Assembly: GCF_018860765.1 (NCBI RefSeq)
Contig: NZ_JAHKPV010000001.1
Location: forward strand, 305,704-369,703
Direction of reading: 5' to 3'
Length of the DNA: 64,000 nucleotides
From: Marinobacter salexigens
Lineage (GTDB): Bacteria; Pseudomonadota; Gammaproteobacteria; Pseudomonadales; Oleiphilaceae
How positions within the stretch are numbered: the stretch's first letter is position 1; every line of letters starts with the position of its first letter. Below, one piece after another: positions 18,440 to 27,929 of the stretch. The notes under the pieces were generated by a model. It ran no database searches. It was not told the DNA's origin and saw only the letters and a list, made by a program, of their open reading frames with translations. The position numbers were made by a program, and so were the translations under genes.

Positions 18440-21400
18440 CTAAGCTCCCCGCCATTCCCGAAACTGTTCCAGCCAAGACAACAGCGCCGGGATCACCAAC
18501 AACACCAGTACCGTAGACAGCCCCAGGCCAAAAGCAATCGAGGTGGCCATGGGAATCAGGAATTGCGCCTGCAATGAGGTTTCAAACAGCAGCGGCAGCA
18601 ATCCACCAATGGTGGTCAACGAGGTCAGCAATACAGCACGCACCCGCTGCACGGCAGCTTCGTTCAGTGCCTCATTAATACCTAGCCCTTTCTCACGCTG
18701 ATGATTGTAAAAGGAAACCAGTATGATCGCGTTGTTCACCACAATGCCCGCGAGACCAAACAACCCGAACAGCGATAGAACCGTAAGTTGAATCCCCATC
18801 ACCCAATGGCCTAACAAGGCACCTACCAGTGCGAACGGAATAATAGCCATCACGATCAGCGGCAGGCTCCAAGAAGCGAAGACCCACACTAATATTACGT
18901 ACATCAAGGCTATACCGACGACTAAACCGGTTTTCATATCGGCGATGGTTTCTCGCTGATCCGCCGAGCGGCCTTCAAAGCTGTAGCGTACATTGTAGCG
19001 GCTGGCGATATCGGGCAAGGCATCCGCTTCCAGACTCTCGATGATTTGTGCCGTGGTGCTTACCCTTGTGTTCAGGGCAGAGGTAACTTCTACCGCCAGC
19101 TTGCCGTCGGCGTGGCGCAATGCCTCAAAACCTTGATGGTGATCCAGATTCATCACTTGTCCCAGTGGCACGAAACGGCCGGCGGGTGTGCGCACGGTCA
19201 CGCGGGATAGAGTGGATAAACGCTCACGTTGCTCCTTAGGCAACTGCACACGCACTTCCATCTCATCACGACCGTCCTGATAAATCTGGGCGACGCGGCC
19301 ATCGAAAGCCGCCCGCAATTGGCGCCCCAGATCGGTTGTGGTGAGCCCTAAGGCTTCGCCGTAGGCACTGGTTTGGTAGATTAACTGCTCCCGGCCCCAG
19401 GGCATGTCATCTTCTACATCCAATACGCCCGGCAAGGTCGATAACGCCTGCGCCAGCTCTTCAGCAGCAAGCTTCAGGTTTTGTGAGCTGTCACCGGTCA
19501 ATCGCACATTCACATCCCGGCCCGGAGGCCCGGCTTGACGCTCGGAAATAGCCAGATTATCCAGCCCCGCAGGCAGGGCCAGTCGGCTGCGCCATTCGTT
19601 GATGAATTCCGGATTGCGCACGGGGCGCCGGTCGGAAGGCACCAGTTCAATCATCATAGAACCCAACTCATCACCGGACCGGGAGCTCCCTTCCGCGCCC
19701 AGTGTTGCGCCTTCCGTGGTAACGGCGTGCAGAATCAGGTTGCCGCCTAGTGCCGACTCTGTTTCGTTTAGCGTCTTCTGCATATCCGCCATAAACCGAT
19801 CAACGGTTTTGCTGTCCGTGCCCGCAACAAAGCTGGCATTGGCGTATAACACCGAGGGCTCTGGCGTTGGGAAGAAGTTGAACCCGAGGCGACCGCCAGC
19901 TAGCAGCCCCACGGTTACTAGCGCCAAAGCGACCACACAGGCCATAGTAATGCCCCTGTGCTCCAAACTACGCTGGGAGAACCGGCGAAAAGGACCTTCA
20001 CGAAAACGATCGAAACGGCGTTCAAAACCCACACGGAAACGTGCGATGGGATGACGGCTAGGCGCCGCTGGCTCTGGCGCATTCTCATTGGCATTTCGAG
20101 GTTTAAAGGCATGCCGCAAGTGCGCGGGCAGAACAATGAAGCATTCAAGCAAAGATGCAATAAGTACGCAGATCATGATGACTGGAATATCACCAAGAAT
20201 ATTACCAATAACCCCACCCACCACCAGCAATGGCATAAACGCCGCAACCGTGGTTAACGACGACGCCAGTACCGGCCAAACCATGCGCTTGGCTGCGCCT
20301 TCCGAGGCATAGATGGAAGCCTCGCCCATGCGGGCGTGGGCGTCTGCGTCCTCCCCAACAACAATGGCGTCATCAACAATAACCCCCAGCGCCATAATCA
20401 ACGCAAACAAGGACATCATGTTGATAGAGCCGCCAATCAGCCAGAACACACCCAAAGCTGCCAGAAACGCCGTGGGGATACCGACCGCCACCCAAAGTGC
20501 AACGCGCCCGGGGAGGAACAGGTACAGCAGGCACACAACCAATATCAAACCGCTGAGACCGTTATTAGTAAGGAGGGAGATACGGTCGTTCAACAGCTGC
20601 CAGGTCTCGTCGTAAACTTCCAACTGTATAGAGGGCGGCATCGTGGCCTGGGTATCTTCAAGCCATTGTTCCAAAACATTGGCGGCTGCCAAGGAGTTTC
20701 CGTTCTCGGCTCGTTGCAGCTGCAATTCAATGGCCGGAAAACCGTTGCGGGTGAGGGATACCTGGCTATCGCGATTTTCTTGGCGAACATCGGCTATATC
20801 CCCCAGCCGCAGCTGAACACGCTCATCGCTGAGTAGCGGTAACGACTCAAATGCCTGAGGATTGCGCCTTTGTTCAACGGATCGCAGTTCCCGCGCAGAG
20901 TCCTGCTGCGCCATGATTCCGGCGGGCAAGTCCCGCGAAACTGAAGCCACTCTGTCGGCAACCTGCCCGAGGGTAAGCCCCAAGGTCTCCAGCCTTTCAA
21001 CCGGTATATCGATACTGATTTGCTGCTCGGGCAACCCCCGGAAAGACACCCGGTCTATACCCTGTTGCAAGAGTTCATCTTCGTAGCGGTAAGCCAAGGC
21101 CCGCAGCTCGCTGCGATCAACATCTCCGAACATCAATAGACGAGCAACGGGCTCGTAACGCTCGATACGGGCAACTCGGGGCTCTTCAGCGTCTGTAGGT
21201 AGGTTATTGAATTCATCAACTTGCTGGCGCACATCATCCAGCGCAGTGATCGGGTTGGTGCCCTCCTGAAACTCCAGAGTGATCGACGCAATGCTTTGGG
21301 CCGACGTGGAGGTCATTTTCTTGAGGCCATTCACACTGCGAAGCCGCTGCTCCAGCGGATTGGTAATGCCCTGCTCCACATCCTCTGCAGAGGCACCACT

Positions 21401-21565
21401 CCAAACCACACGCACGCTGACTATATCGAGCGCAAAAGTAGGAAAAAACTGCACGTTCATACGGGTAAGCGCCAAGGTACCGGCGAGTAGCATCATCAAC
21501 ATCACCAGGTTGCCAGCAACCTTATGATGTACAAAAAAGCCAATGACGCCTTTTTTTCGCCTCAT
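18440..21565 (-). CDS. RND efflux transporter, inner-membrane pump
   Basis: The protein has 1041 residues with the AcrB/MexB plan: twelve membrane helices and two large periplasmic loops. The proton-relay pair is Asp398-Asp399 in MALGVIVDDAIVV, and the second half has the matching GLFGLAGIVVNNAI. The substrate is not evident. The start overlaps the stop of the membrane fusion protein gene upstream (ATGA), so the two are one operon. No outer-membrane TolC-like gene is nearby, so a shared channel is probably used. Confidence 0.92.
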   Translation of the reverse strand: MRRKKGVIGFFVHHKVAGNLVMLMMLLAGTLALTRMNVQFFPTFALDIVSVRVVWSGASAEDVEQGITNPLEQRLRSVNGLKKMTSTSAQSIASITLEFQEGTNPITALDDVRQQVDEFNNLPTDAEEPRVARIERYEPVARLLMFGDVDRSELRALAYRYEDELLQQGIDRVSFRGLPEQQISIDIPVERLETLGLTLGQVADRVASVSRDLPAGIMAQQDSARELRSVEQRRNPQAFESLPLLSDERVQLRLGDIADVRQENRDSQVSLTRNGFPAIELQLQRAENGNSLAAANVLEQWLEDTQATMPPSIQLEVYDETWQLLNDRISLLTNNGLSGLILVVCLLYLFLPGRVALWVAVGIPTAFLAALGVFWLIGGSINMMSLFALIMALGVIVDDAIVVGEDADAHARMGEASIYASEGAAKRMVWPVLASSLTTVAAFMPLLVVGGVIGNILGDIPVIMICVLIASLLECFIVLPAHLRHAFKPRNANENAPEPAAPSRHPIARFRVGFERRFDRFREGPFRRFSQRSLEHRGITMACVVALALVTVGLLAGGRLGFNFFPTPEPSVLYANASFVAGTDSKTVDRFMADMQKTLNETESALGGNLILHAVTTEGATLGAEGSSRSGDELGSMMIELVPSDRRPVRNPEFINEWRSRLALPAGLDNLAISERQAGPPGRDVNVRLTGDSSQNLKLAAEELAQALSTLPGVLDVEDDMPWGREQLIYQTSAYGEALGLTTTDLGRQLRAAFDGRVAQIYQDGRDEMEVRVQLPKEQRERLSTLSRVTVRTPAGRFVPLGQVMNLDHHQGFEALRHADGKLAVEVTSALNTRVSTTAQIIESLEADALPDIASRYNVRYSFEGRSADQRETIADMKTGLVVGIALMYVILVWVFASWSLPLIVMAIIPFALVGALLGHWVMGIQLTVLSLFGLFGLAGIVVNNAIILVSFYNHQREKGLGINEALNEAAVQRVRAVLLTSLTTIGGLLPLLFETSLQAQFLIPMATSIAFGLGLSTVLVLLVIPALLSWLEQFREWRGA

Positions 21566-22812
21566 TTCGGGGCGCTCCCCTTGTCTTCATCTATATTTGC
21601 TATGTCTACTTTCAAGCCGGTAAGCGCATTCGGAAGGTGGGTAACAATCAGCTGTCCGCCGGGCTTTAGCGCCTCACCGGCGACTAAAAGGTGCCGCCCG
21701 CCGTTGGCGGAAACTGCTTCGCCAACCCGTTCAATAGAAACACGCTGCATGCGGCTGTCATCTGCAACCAGATATACGTTATCGGCGCCGTATAGAGCGC
21801 TGAAAGGAATAGCTACCGTTCCACTGCGCTGCGGCCGTTCAAGGCTGACGGGCAAAAGAGCACCCGGGCGTAAGCCCGCTGAGTCTCCTGCCAACGCGAG
21901 AATGGCCTCGGTTCCGGCAGGGTCGCTGGTGCCAGCAAAACGCTCGAGCCGGAATCGAACCTCCTGCTTATCACTGTACGCATAGAGATCCATGCCACTG
22001 GCCAACGCATTCAACAGCTCGGACCGGTATTTTTCAGGCACTCTGGCCCTGATCTCCATACGTTCTGTGGCGTAGACCGAGAGCAGCTTCTGGTTTCTTG
22101 ATACCTGATCGCCCACCGCTACCTGAACATCCGTTACCACGCCATCGAAAGGCGCGACAACGCGAGCGCGCTCGGCATCTCGTTGGGTGGTGGCCAGTGT
22201 TGCTTCGGCCTGAGCCAGTCTGGCTTCTAGACTCTGCAACCGCGCAGGGTGTTCATCGATAGCCCGCTGGCGATTGCTGGCACTGAGTTCCGCTCTGGCC
22301 ACTCCGTCGGTTACACTTTCCAGATTCTCTAGGGATGCAAGGTTACGATCGACTAAAGAGCGGGTGCGCTCCCGCTGCCTGCGGGCATTGTCCAGCATGG
22401 CTGTCTCGCTTTTTAGCGCCGCCTGATCGTTGCGATAACGCACCTGCTCTGAGCGAATTTGAGCCGCAAGGTCAGCCACTTGAGCCTTTGCCTGAGCAAG
22501 CACTGGCTCAATATCCTGAGCATCCAGAGCCACCAAAAGGTCACCTTTGCTAACCCGTTGCCCCTCGGCGATGGGCCGCTCCCGGATGCGTCCAGCCAGG
22601 GTGGCAACCACCAAAACCTGCTCAGGCGCTACGATCTCACCGTAAAGAGGTAACACAGGGGTATGAGCTTTTGGCTCAACCCGCTGAACCTCCACTCGCC
22701 AACTGCGTTCGGTAGCGGAGATTTGAGCTGGCTCCGGGCGAGTCATTTTCAAAAACAGGAAGCCCAGAACTCCGGCGACCAGAATGATTGCGGGTATAAA
22801 TCGTTTGGACAT
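21562..22812 (-). CDS. RND efflux membrane fusion protein
   Basis: The protein has 416 residues from the ATG at 22812. The frame extends 29 codons upstream, but that part is unlike the family and the true N-terminus (MSKRFIPAIILVAGVLGFLFL) is a signal anchor. The protein shows a split lipoyl domain (VVATLAGRIRERPIAEGQRV, then VVAPFDGVVTDVQVAVGDQV) around a long helical hairpin at about 110-200, then beta-barrel parts. It links the pump to the outer-membrane channel. It is divergent from the K+ channel gene across a 129-bp promoter region. Confidence 0.9.
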   Translation of the reverse strand: MSKRFIPAIILVAGVLGFLFLKMTRPEPAQISATERSWRVEVQRVEPKAHTPVLPLYGEIVAPEQVLVVATLAGRIRERPIAEGQRVSKGDLLVALDAQDIEPVLAQAKAQVADLAAQIRSEQVRYRNDQAALKSETAMLDNARRQRERTRSLVDRNLASLENLESVTDGVARAELSASNRQRAIDEHPARLQSLEARLAQAEATLATTQRDAERARVVAPFDGVVTDVQVAVGDQVSRNQKLLSVYATERMEIRARVPEKYRSELLNALASGMDLYAYSDKQEVRFRLERFAGTSDPAGTEAILALAGDSAGLRPGALLPVSLERPQRSGTVAIPFSALYGADNVYLVADDSRMQRVSIERVGEAVSANGGRHLLVAGEALKPGGQLIVTHLPNALTGLKVDIANIDEDKGSAPK

Positions 22813-22941
22813 AGCGTACGGGCCAGCTAAGGTAAATAAAGCTCCGCCAGAAGGCGGGAACGAATAACCAGATATCTCTTCAAGGCACCTGAAAAGCACT
22901 TCCGGATTACTATAAAGCGTACTGTCAGGAGTACTATACGT

Positions 22942-23391
22942 TTGTTCTCAGAAAACTATGCCAACCTGCTCAGCGCCACAGTTATCAACGCCTTCATTGT
23001 GGTGATTGTTGTGTTTATGCACCGCGAGGCGCTTGTTCGCCTGAGCGACCTTTTGAAAGCAATGCACACCCACCATAACCTGCGTCTGGTCACGGCTGTC
23101 CTTGGCGTTTTGCTGGCTCACACGGTGCAGGTGTGGGTATTTGCCGCCGCCTTTTTTTTCATGCACCACGCGGATACCTGGGGCACTCTGGCAGGCAACT
23201 TCAACGGCAGTTTTCTGGACTGCGTTTACTTTTCTTTTAGCACATTTACCACCGTTGGCTATGGTGATATCGAGCCCTTGGGCGCGCTACGTTTTTTGAC
23301 CGGAATCGAAGGGCTCACAGGGTTAGTACTGATCACTTGGAGCGCTTCGTTCCTGTTTATGAAAATGCAGCGCTACTGGACAGGCAGTTAG
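22942..23391 (+). CDS. Small potassium channel with one pore
   Basis: The protein has 149 residues with about four hydrophobic segments. The selectivity filter TVGYGD is at residues 104-109, in a pore loop after FLDCVYFSFSTFT. No regulatory RCK or cyclic-nucleotide domain is present. The start is TTG, with AGGAG about 10 bases upstream. It is a compact two-pore-helix type K+ channel, and four copies would form one pore. It lies alone between two leftward RND operons. Confidence 0.85.
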   Translation: MFSENYANLLSATVINAFIVVIVVFMHREALVRLSDLLKAMHTHHNLRLVTAVLGVLLAHTVQVWVFAAAFFFMHHADTWGTLAGNFNGSFLDCVYFSFSTFTTVGYGDIEPLGALRFLTGIEGLTGLVLITWSASFLFMKMQRYWTGS

Positions 23392-23407
23392 CAGCCTGTC
23401 CAGTAGC
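23372..23407. terminator. 14-base perfect inverted repeat between convergent genes
   Basis: GCTACTGGACAGGC (23372-23385) and GCCTGTCCAGTAGC (23394-23407) are exact inverted copies around an 8-base loop. The left arm is the coding 3' end of the K+ channel gene and its TAG stop lies in the loop. It sits between that gene and the convergent RND gene, so it probably serves both strands. There is no strong T-run, so it could also act as an mRNA 3' stabiliser. Confidence 0.6.
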
Positions 23408-23415
23408 TCGCAGCT

Positions 23416-26400
23416 TTATACCCACTTGCATCTGGCCAAGGTGTAATACAGCAGAGGCACTACCACAACAGTCAGCAAGGTCGAGAGCGCAAGCCCGAAC
23501 ACCAGCGAAATCGCCAGCCCGTTAAAGATCGGGTCATTGAGGATGAAGTAAGCACCCACCATCGCTGAGACCGCTGTCAGGGCTATGGGTTTGATCCGCA
23601 CAGCCCCCGCCAGAACTACAGCTTTCTCCAGCTCAATTCCTTCTTTCAGGAGTTGCTGAATGAAGACCACCAGCAATATGGAGTTGCGCACGATAATACC
23701 TGCCAGCGCAATCATCCCGATCATACTCGTTGCGGTGAACTCCCTATCCAGCAGAGCATGCCCGGGCATGATGCCGATCAGGGTCAGCGGTATGGGTGCC
23801 ATGATCACCAACGGCAGAATATACGAACGGAATTGCGCCACCAGCAACACAAAGATCATGAACACACCTACGCTGTAGGCTGCCCCCATATCCCGGAAGG
23901 TTTCATAGGTAATCTGCCACTCACCGTCCCACTTGAGCGTACCTTTTTCCGGCAGCGGTGGCTGATCAATAAAAAACTGCTCCGGCGCGCCTTTTTGCTG
24001 ATTCAACAGGGATACCATGGCAAACATACCGTACAGAGGGGAATCTATATCACCGGCCATGTCGGCCGTTACATAGGTCACCGGCAGCAGATTCTTGTGG
24101 TAAATTGCCCCCATCCAGTCGGCTTCGCGCACCTGAGCTATGCTGGCCAGAGGCACTAGATTGCCATCGCGGCTGCGCACCTGTAGAGACATAAGCACCG
24201 ATGGCTGAGCCTTATCGGCATCCTCAAGCGTTACCCGAATAGGTACGGGGTATTTTGCGTAGTCGTCGTGCAAGAAGCTGATGTTCATGTCACCCAGCGC
24301 CATCTGTAACGCCTCAACCACTTGTGCCTGAGATACGCCCAAGCGGGCAGCCCGGGCACGATCCACTGCAATTTCCCACTGCCGTGCGGGAGCTTCAAGC
24401 GTAGTATCAATATCCACAAGGCCTTCCACCCCCGACATCCCGGCAGCTACAGAACGGGCCAGTTTGGCGCGCTGATGAGCGTCTGCACCGTAAATCTCTG
24501 CCACCACGGGCGAAAGCACAGGCGGCCCCGGTGGCACTTCAACAATTTTGACGCTGGCATCGTAGCGCTTGCCAATAGCGGTCAGGGGCGCGCGCAGCGT
24601 CTGGGCGATATCATGGGACTGGCGGGGCCGCACGCTCTCATCGCTGAGATTGACCTGAATATCACCCTGGTAGGGGTCACTTCGCAGGTAGTACTGGCGC
24701 ACCAGACCATTGAAGTTAATGGGTGCAGCAGTGCCAGCGTAGCTCTGCCAACTGGTCACTTCGTCAACGCTCTCCAGATAATGCCCCATTTCCAGAAGCG
24801 CCCGCTGGGTTTGCTCAACCGGCGTGTGTTCGGGCATATCAACCACAATCTGGAATTCGGATTTATTGTCGAAAGGCAGCATTTTCATGATCACCGCCTG
24901 AAACCCCGGCAACGAAGCCGCCACCAGAGTGAGCAGGATCACGCCGAGAGCCAGAAAGCGGCGACGCCAGTGGTGCTCACCCAGGAAGGGCGTAAGAACA
25001 CCGCCAAATATTCTCATGGCCACGGGGCTGACCCCGTCCGCTGAACTGCCGGATTCTTCCGTTTCCGTCGCGGTTTCGCCTTCTTTGCGCTTCAACAACC
25101 GGAACGCCAGCCAGGGAGCGACCACAAACGCAACGATCTGGGACAGCACCATACCGGCAGATGCGTTGATAGGAATGGGGCTCATATAAGGCCCCATCAA
25201 GCCGCTCACAAAGGCCATAGGCAACAGCGCCGCCATAATAGTGAGGCTGGCCATAATGGTGGGCGTACCCACTTCATCCACCGCTACCGGAATAATGTTC
25301 TTCAAGGGATGGTTGGAATTGCGAATGCGGCGGTTAATGTTTTCTGTAATCACTATGCCGTCATCCACCAGAATACCGATGGAGAAAATCAGAGCAAACA
25401 GGGACACCCGGTTCAGGGTAAAGCCCCAAGCCCAGGAGAATACCAGCGTTAGCAACAGCGTAATCAGTACCGCTATGCCGACAATCAATGCCTGCCGCCA
25501 ACCCATAGCGATCAGCACCAACAAAACCACGCCCAGAGTGGCAGATATCAGGTCAGAGATGAGTTTTTGCGCCTTGGCAGAGGCCGTTTCGCCGTAATCC
25601 CGGGTAACAACCACTTCCACACCCTCAGGCAAAGCCCGGTTGCGGATCTGCTCCAGCCTCTGCTCAATGGCCCGTGTGATATCCACGGCGTTTTGCCCGG
25701 GCTTCTTAGCGATGGCCAGCGTCACGGCCGGGTACACATCACCAGGCTGACCAACACTGTTGGCATCCACTGCTGGGCCAAAACCAGTCATCACACTCTG
25801 GTCGGCCACAGAGCCGCCACGACTGACACTGGCTACGTCGTCCAGATACACCGCAGCACCAGCGTGCATGCCAACCACGAGGCTGCGCACATCATTGACG
25901 CTCTCTAACAAAGTGCCGGCCTGAACCGGAATGGACAGGTTATCGCGAGTAATACGAGTTTCCTGAGCGCTGGCATTGGCTGCTTTCAGGGCATCGCGAA
26001 TATCACCGAGGGTAAGATTGAACCCGGCAAGCAAAGCCGGATCAAAATGGATATCCACCCGGTCGGGCACACCGCCCACGGTGTAAACATCCCGGGTTCC
26101 GGGCACCCGCTTGAGTGCCACTTCCAGCATGTGGGCCAGACGCGTCAGTTCTTCTCCGGTATGACCATTAACCGGGTCATAAAGAGTCAGTGTCATGACC
26201 GGCACATCATCAATGCCTTTGGGCTTGATGACCGGCTGGGAGGCACCCAGCTCTGGCGGCAACCAGTCCTGATTGGAATACACCTGGTTGTAAAGCCGAA
26301 CCAGCGCTTCCTTGCGCGGAATGCCCACTTCAAACTGCACTGTAATAACAGCCAGACCCTGACGGGACACGGAATACACGTGTTCAACGCCAGAAATTTC

Positions 26401-26646
26401 GCTCATAACCTGCTCCGCAGGCGTTGCGATGGCGCTTTCCACTTCCTGAGTGCTACCCCCCGGGAATGCGATCATGATATCCGCCATGGTGACGTCTATC
26501 TGCGGTTCTTCCTCTTTTGGCGTGACCACAACCGCAAGCACGCCCAGGATGATAGAGAGTAACGCTATCAAAGGCGTTAGATGGTTATTCTGAAAAACCC
26601 GGGCAATGGCTCCTGAAGGGCCGACCGGAGGCAGTTGGCTGCTCAA
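23416..26646 (-). CDS. RND efflux transporter, second system
   Basis: The protein has 1076 residues with an AcrB-like topology and two periplasmic loops. The proton-relay pair is Asp428-Asp429 in SIGILVDDGIVITENI. The first half opens with the family-typical PGGSTQEVESAIATPAEQ. The heavy-metal CusA/CzcA type is less likely than the multidrug or hydrophobic-compound type, since no methionine ladder is obvious. Overlap with the upstream fusion-protein gene (ATGA) shows an operon. No TolC-like gene is in the operon. Confidence 0.9.
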   Translation of the reverse strand: MSSQLPPVGPSGAIARVFQNNHLTPLIALLSIILGVLAVVVTPKEEEPQIDVTMADIMIAFPGGSTQEVESAIATPAEQVMSEISGVEHVYSVSRQGLAVITVQFEVGIPRKEALVRLYNQVYSNQDWLPPELGASQPVIKPKGIDDVPVMTLTLYDPVNGHTGEELTRLAHMLEVALKRVPGTRDVYTVGGVPDRVDIHFDPALLAGFNLTLGDIRDALKAANASAQETRITRDNLSIPVQAGTLLESVNDVRSLVVGMHAGAAVYLDDVASVSRGGSVADQSVMTGFGPAVDANSVGQPGDVYPAVTLAIAKKPGQNAVDITRAIEQRLEQIRNRALPEGVEVVVTRDYGETASAKAQKLISDLISATLGVVLLVLIAMGWRQALIVGIAVLITLLLTLVFSWAWGFTLNRVSLFALIFSIGILVDDGIVITENINRRIRNSNHPLKNIIPVAVDEVGTPTIMASLTIMAALLPMAFVSGLMGPYMSPIPINASAGMVLSQIVAFVVAPWLAFRLLKRKEGETATETEESGSSADGVSPVAMRIFGGVLTPFLGEHHWRRRFLALGVILLTLVAASLPGFQAVIMKMLPFDNKSEFQIVVDMPEHTPVEQTQRALLEMGHYLESVDEVTSWQSYAGTAAPINFNGLVRQYYLRSDPYQGDIQVNLSDESVRPRQSHDIAQTLRAPLTAIGKRYDASVKIVEVPPGPPVLSPVVAEIYGADAHQRAKLARSVAAGMSGVEGLVDIDTTLEAPARQWEIAVDRARAARLGVSQAQVVEALQMALGDMNISFLHDDYAKYPVPIRVTLEDADKAQPSVLMSLQVRSRDGNLVPLASIAQVREADWMGAIYHKNLLPVTYVTADMAGDIDSPLYGMFAMVSLLNQQKGAPEQFFIDQPPLPEKGTLKWDGEWQITYETFRDMGAAYSVGVFMIFVLLVAQFRSYILPLVIMAPIPLTLIGIMPGHALLDREFTATSMIGMIALAGIIVRNSILLVVFIQQLLKEGIELEKAVVLAGAVRIKPIALTAVSAMVGAYFILNDPIFNGLAISLVFGLALSTLLTVVVVPLLYYTLARCKWV

Positions 26647-27695
26647 TTCCCGGCCTCCTTGTTCAAGCGATCTGAACCCACCAGCTCATCAGGATAGATA
26701 ACAACTTGCTCGCCTTCGCTCAGCCCTGCCAAAACTTCCAGACGGTCGCCCTGCTGCGCACCGGTACGAACCTGCCGTAACCGAGGGCGGCCTTGCTCAT
26801 CCAACACAAACACTGCCCTCAGCTCACTGCGACGAACAAGGCTGCTGGCCGGTATCCACAACACTTCACGCGCCGCGACCGGAACGCCCACCTTTACCAA
26901 CATGCCCGGAAACAATGACCCGTTGGGCTCGTTTAGGCGCATCCGCAAACGGAAGGTATGCGTCTCCGGATTGGCGTAGGGATAAAACGTCATATCGCCG
27001 GTTTCCAGCACCCGACCATCGCCGAGGGTCACCTTCGCCTGACGGTCGCGACGTGCCAGATCGGCATATTGCTGAGGCAAATCCACTACAACCCGCAACT
27101 GTTCCAGAGACAGCCCACTGAGCAGGGGTTGACCGGGGCTGACAGACTCACCGAGCTCCACATGTCGCTCAGTCAGTATGCCGCCGTATGGCGCGACAAT
27201 ACGAGTGTAGCCCAACTGTTCCTGAGCTTCCGCCAATGAGGCTTCGGCGCGCTCCAGCCGGGCTTTTGCACCGGCAAGATTGTTCCTTGCACTATCAAAC
27301 TCCTGCCGGGACACAAGCCCACGTTCGTGGATACTCTCAATCCGGTCAAATTGCTGCTGGGCATCATCCAGAGTTGCTCTGGCTTCATCTCGCCCGGCTT
27401 GTGCCTGATTGAGCCGAGCACGTTGCTCACTGCTATCCAGCTGCACGATCAAGTCACCAGCAGCCACCGAATCGTCTACATCAAAAGGCAACTGCTGAAC
27501 GGTGCCACTGGTTTGTGCAGACACGGTACTCTGTTGCACCGCCTCAATCACTCCATCTAGAACCAGAGTTTCCTGCAGCTCACTGCGCGCAACCGGCGCA
27601 GTCTGCAACTGGCCAGACGTATCCGCACCCAGAACAGGTCCCGAGCAAATCAATCCAAGCACGATCGCGCCCAGTACAGAAATGTGTCTCACCAC
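26643..27695 (-). CDS. RND efflux membrane fusion protein, second system
   Basis: The protein has 350 residues from the chosen GTG at 27695, which has GAGG six bases upstream. The frame also opens at a TTG at 27710, and a second GTG at 27692 is possible. A signal peptide (ISVLGAIVLGLICSGPVLGA) precedes the lipoyl halves (VSAQTSGTVQQLPFDVDDSV, then VAPYGGILTERHVELGESV) and a helical hairpin at about 95-165. Two tandem palindromes lie just upstream, so local repression is likely. Its partner is the pump gene that overlaps its stop. Confidence 0.88.
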   Translation of the reverse strand: MVRHISVLGAIVLGLICSGPVLGADTSGQLQTAPVARSELQETLVLDGVIEAVQQSTVSAQTSGTVQQLPFDVDDSVAAGDLIVQLDSSEQRARLNQAQAGRDEARATLDDAQQQFDRIESIHERGLVSRQEFDSARNNLAGAKARLERAEASLAEAQEQLGYTRIVAPYGGILTERHVELGESVSPGQPLLSGLSLEQLRVVVDLPQQYADLARRDRQAKVTLGDGRVLETGDMTFYPYANPETHTFRLRMRLNEPNGSLFPGMLVKVGVPVAAREVLWIPASSLVRRSELRAVFVLDEQGRPRLRQVRTGAQQGDRLEVLAGLSEGEQVVIYPDELVGSDRLNKEAGN

Positions 27696-27713
27696 CAGCC
27701 ACCTCGACAATGG

Positions 27714-27738
27714 TTATTAGCTAATAACCTTAGGTTAT
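27714..27738. promoter_or_regulatory. Two overlapping palindromes upstream of the second RND operon
   Basis: TTATTAGCTAATAA (27714-27727) is a perfect 14-base palindrome, and ATAACCTTAGGTTAT (27724-27738) is a perfect 15-base one with a central T. They overlap by four bases and lie about 20 bases upstream of the start. This is what a TetR- or MarR-type operator looks like, but no regulator gene adjoins. The regulator is therefore unknown. Confidence 0.55.
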
Positions 27739-27841
27739 CAGGATATTCAATGGTAGGACATAGCCAACCACCCTCAGTTATGCCGCATACTCATTCAGAG
27801 CATAGCCTATGGCACTGAAAGCAGTTCATGGAGCCGTATGT

Positions 27842-27880
27842 AAAAAAACCCCGTGCAGGAGGAGTAATCCTGCACGGGGC
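27842..27880 (-). terminator. Rho-independent terminator of the copper receptor gene
   Basis: On the minus strand, a 12-base stem (CCCCGTGCAGGA with TCCTGCACGGGG, loop of 7) is followed by seven T residues. It lies about 50 bases past the stop of the receptor gene. This is the best intrinsic terminator in the window. Confidence 0.9.
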
Positions 27881-27929
27881 GAAGAGTTACCCGCCGGCTA
27901 TGAGTAGCGGGCAACCGCCATTACAAGGT

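Noticed and set aside
20313..20836. Plus-strand frames within the first RND pump gene
   Set aside because: They are antisense shadows of a long conserved gene, with no ribosome binding site or family features.
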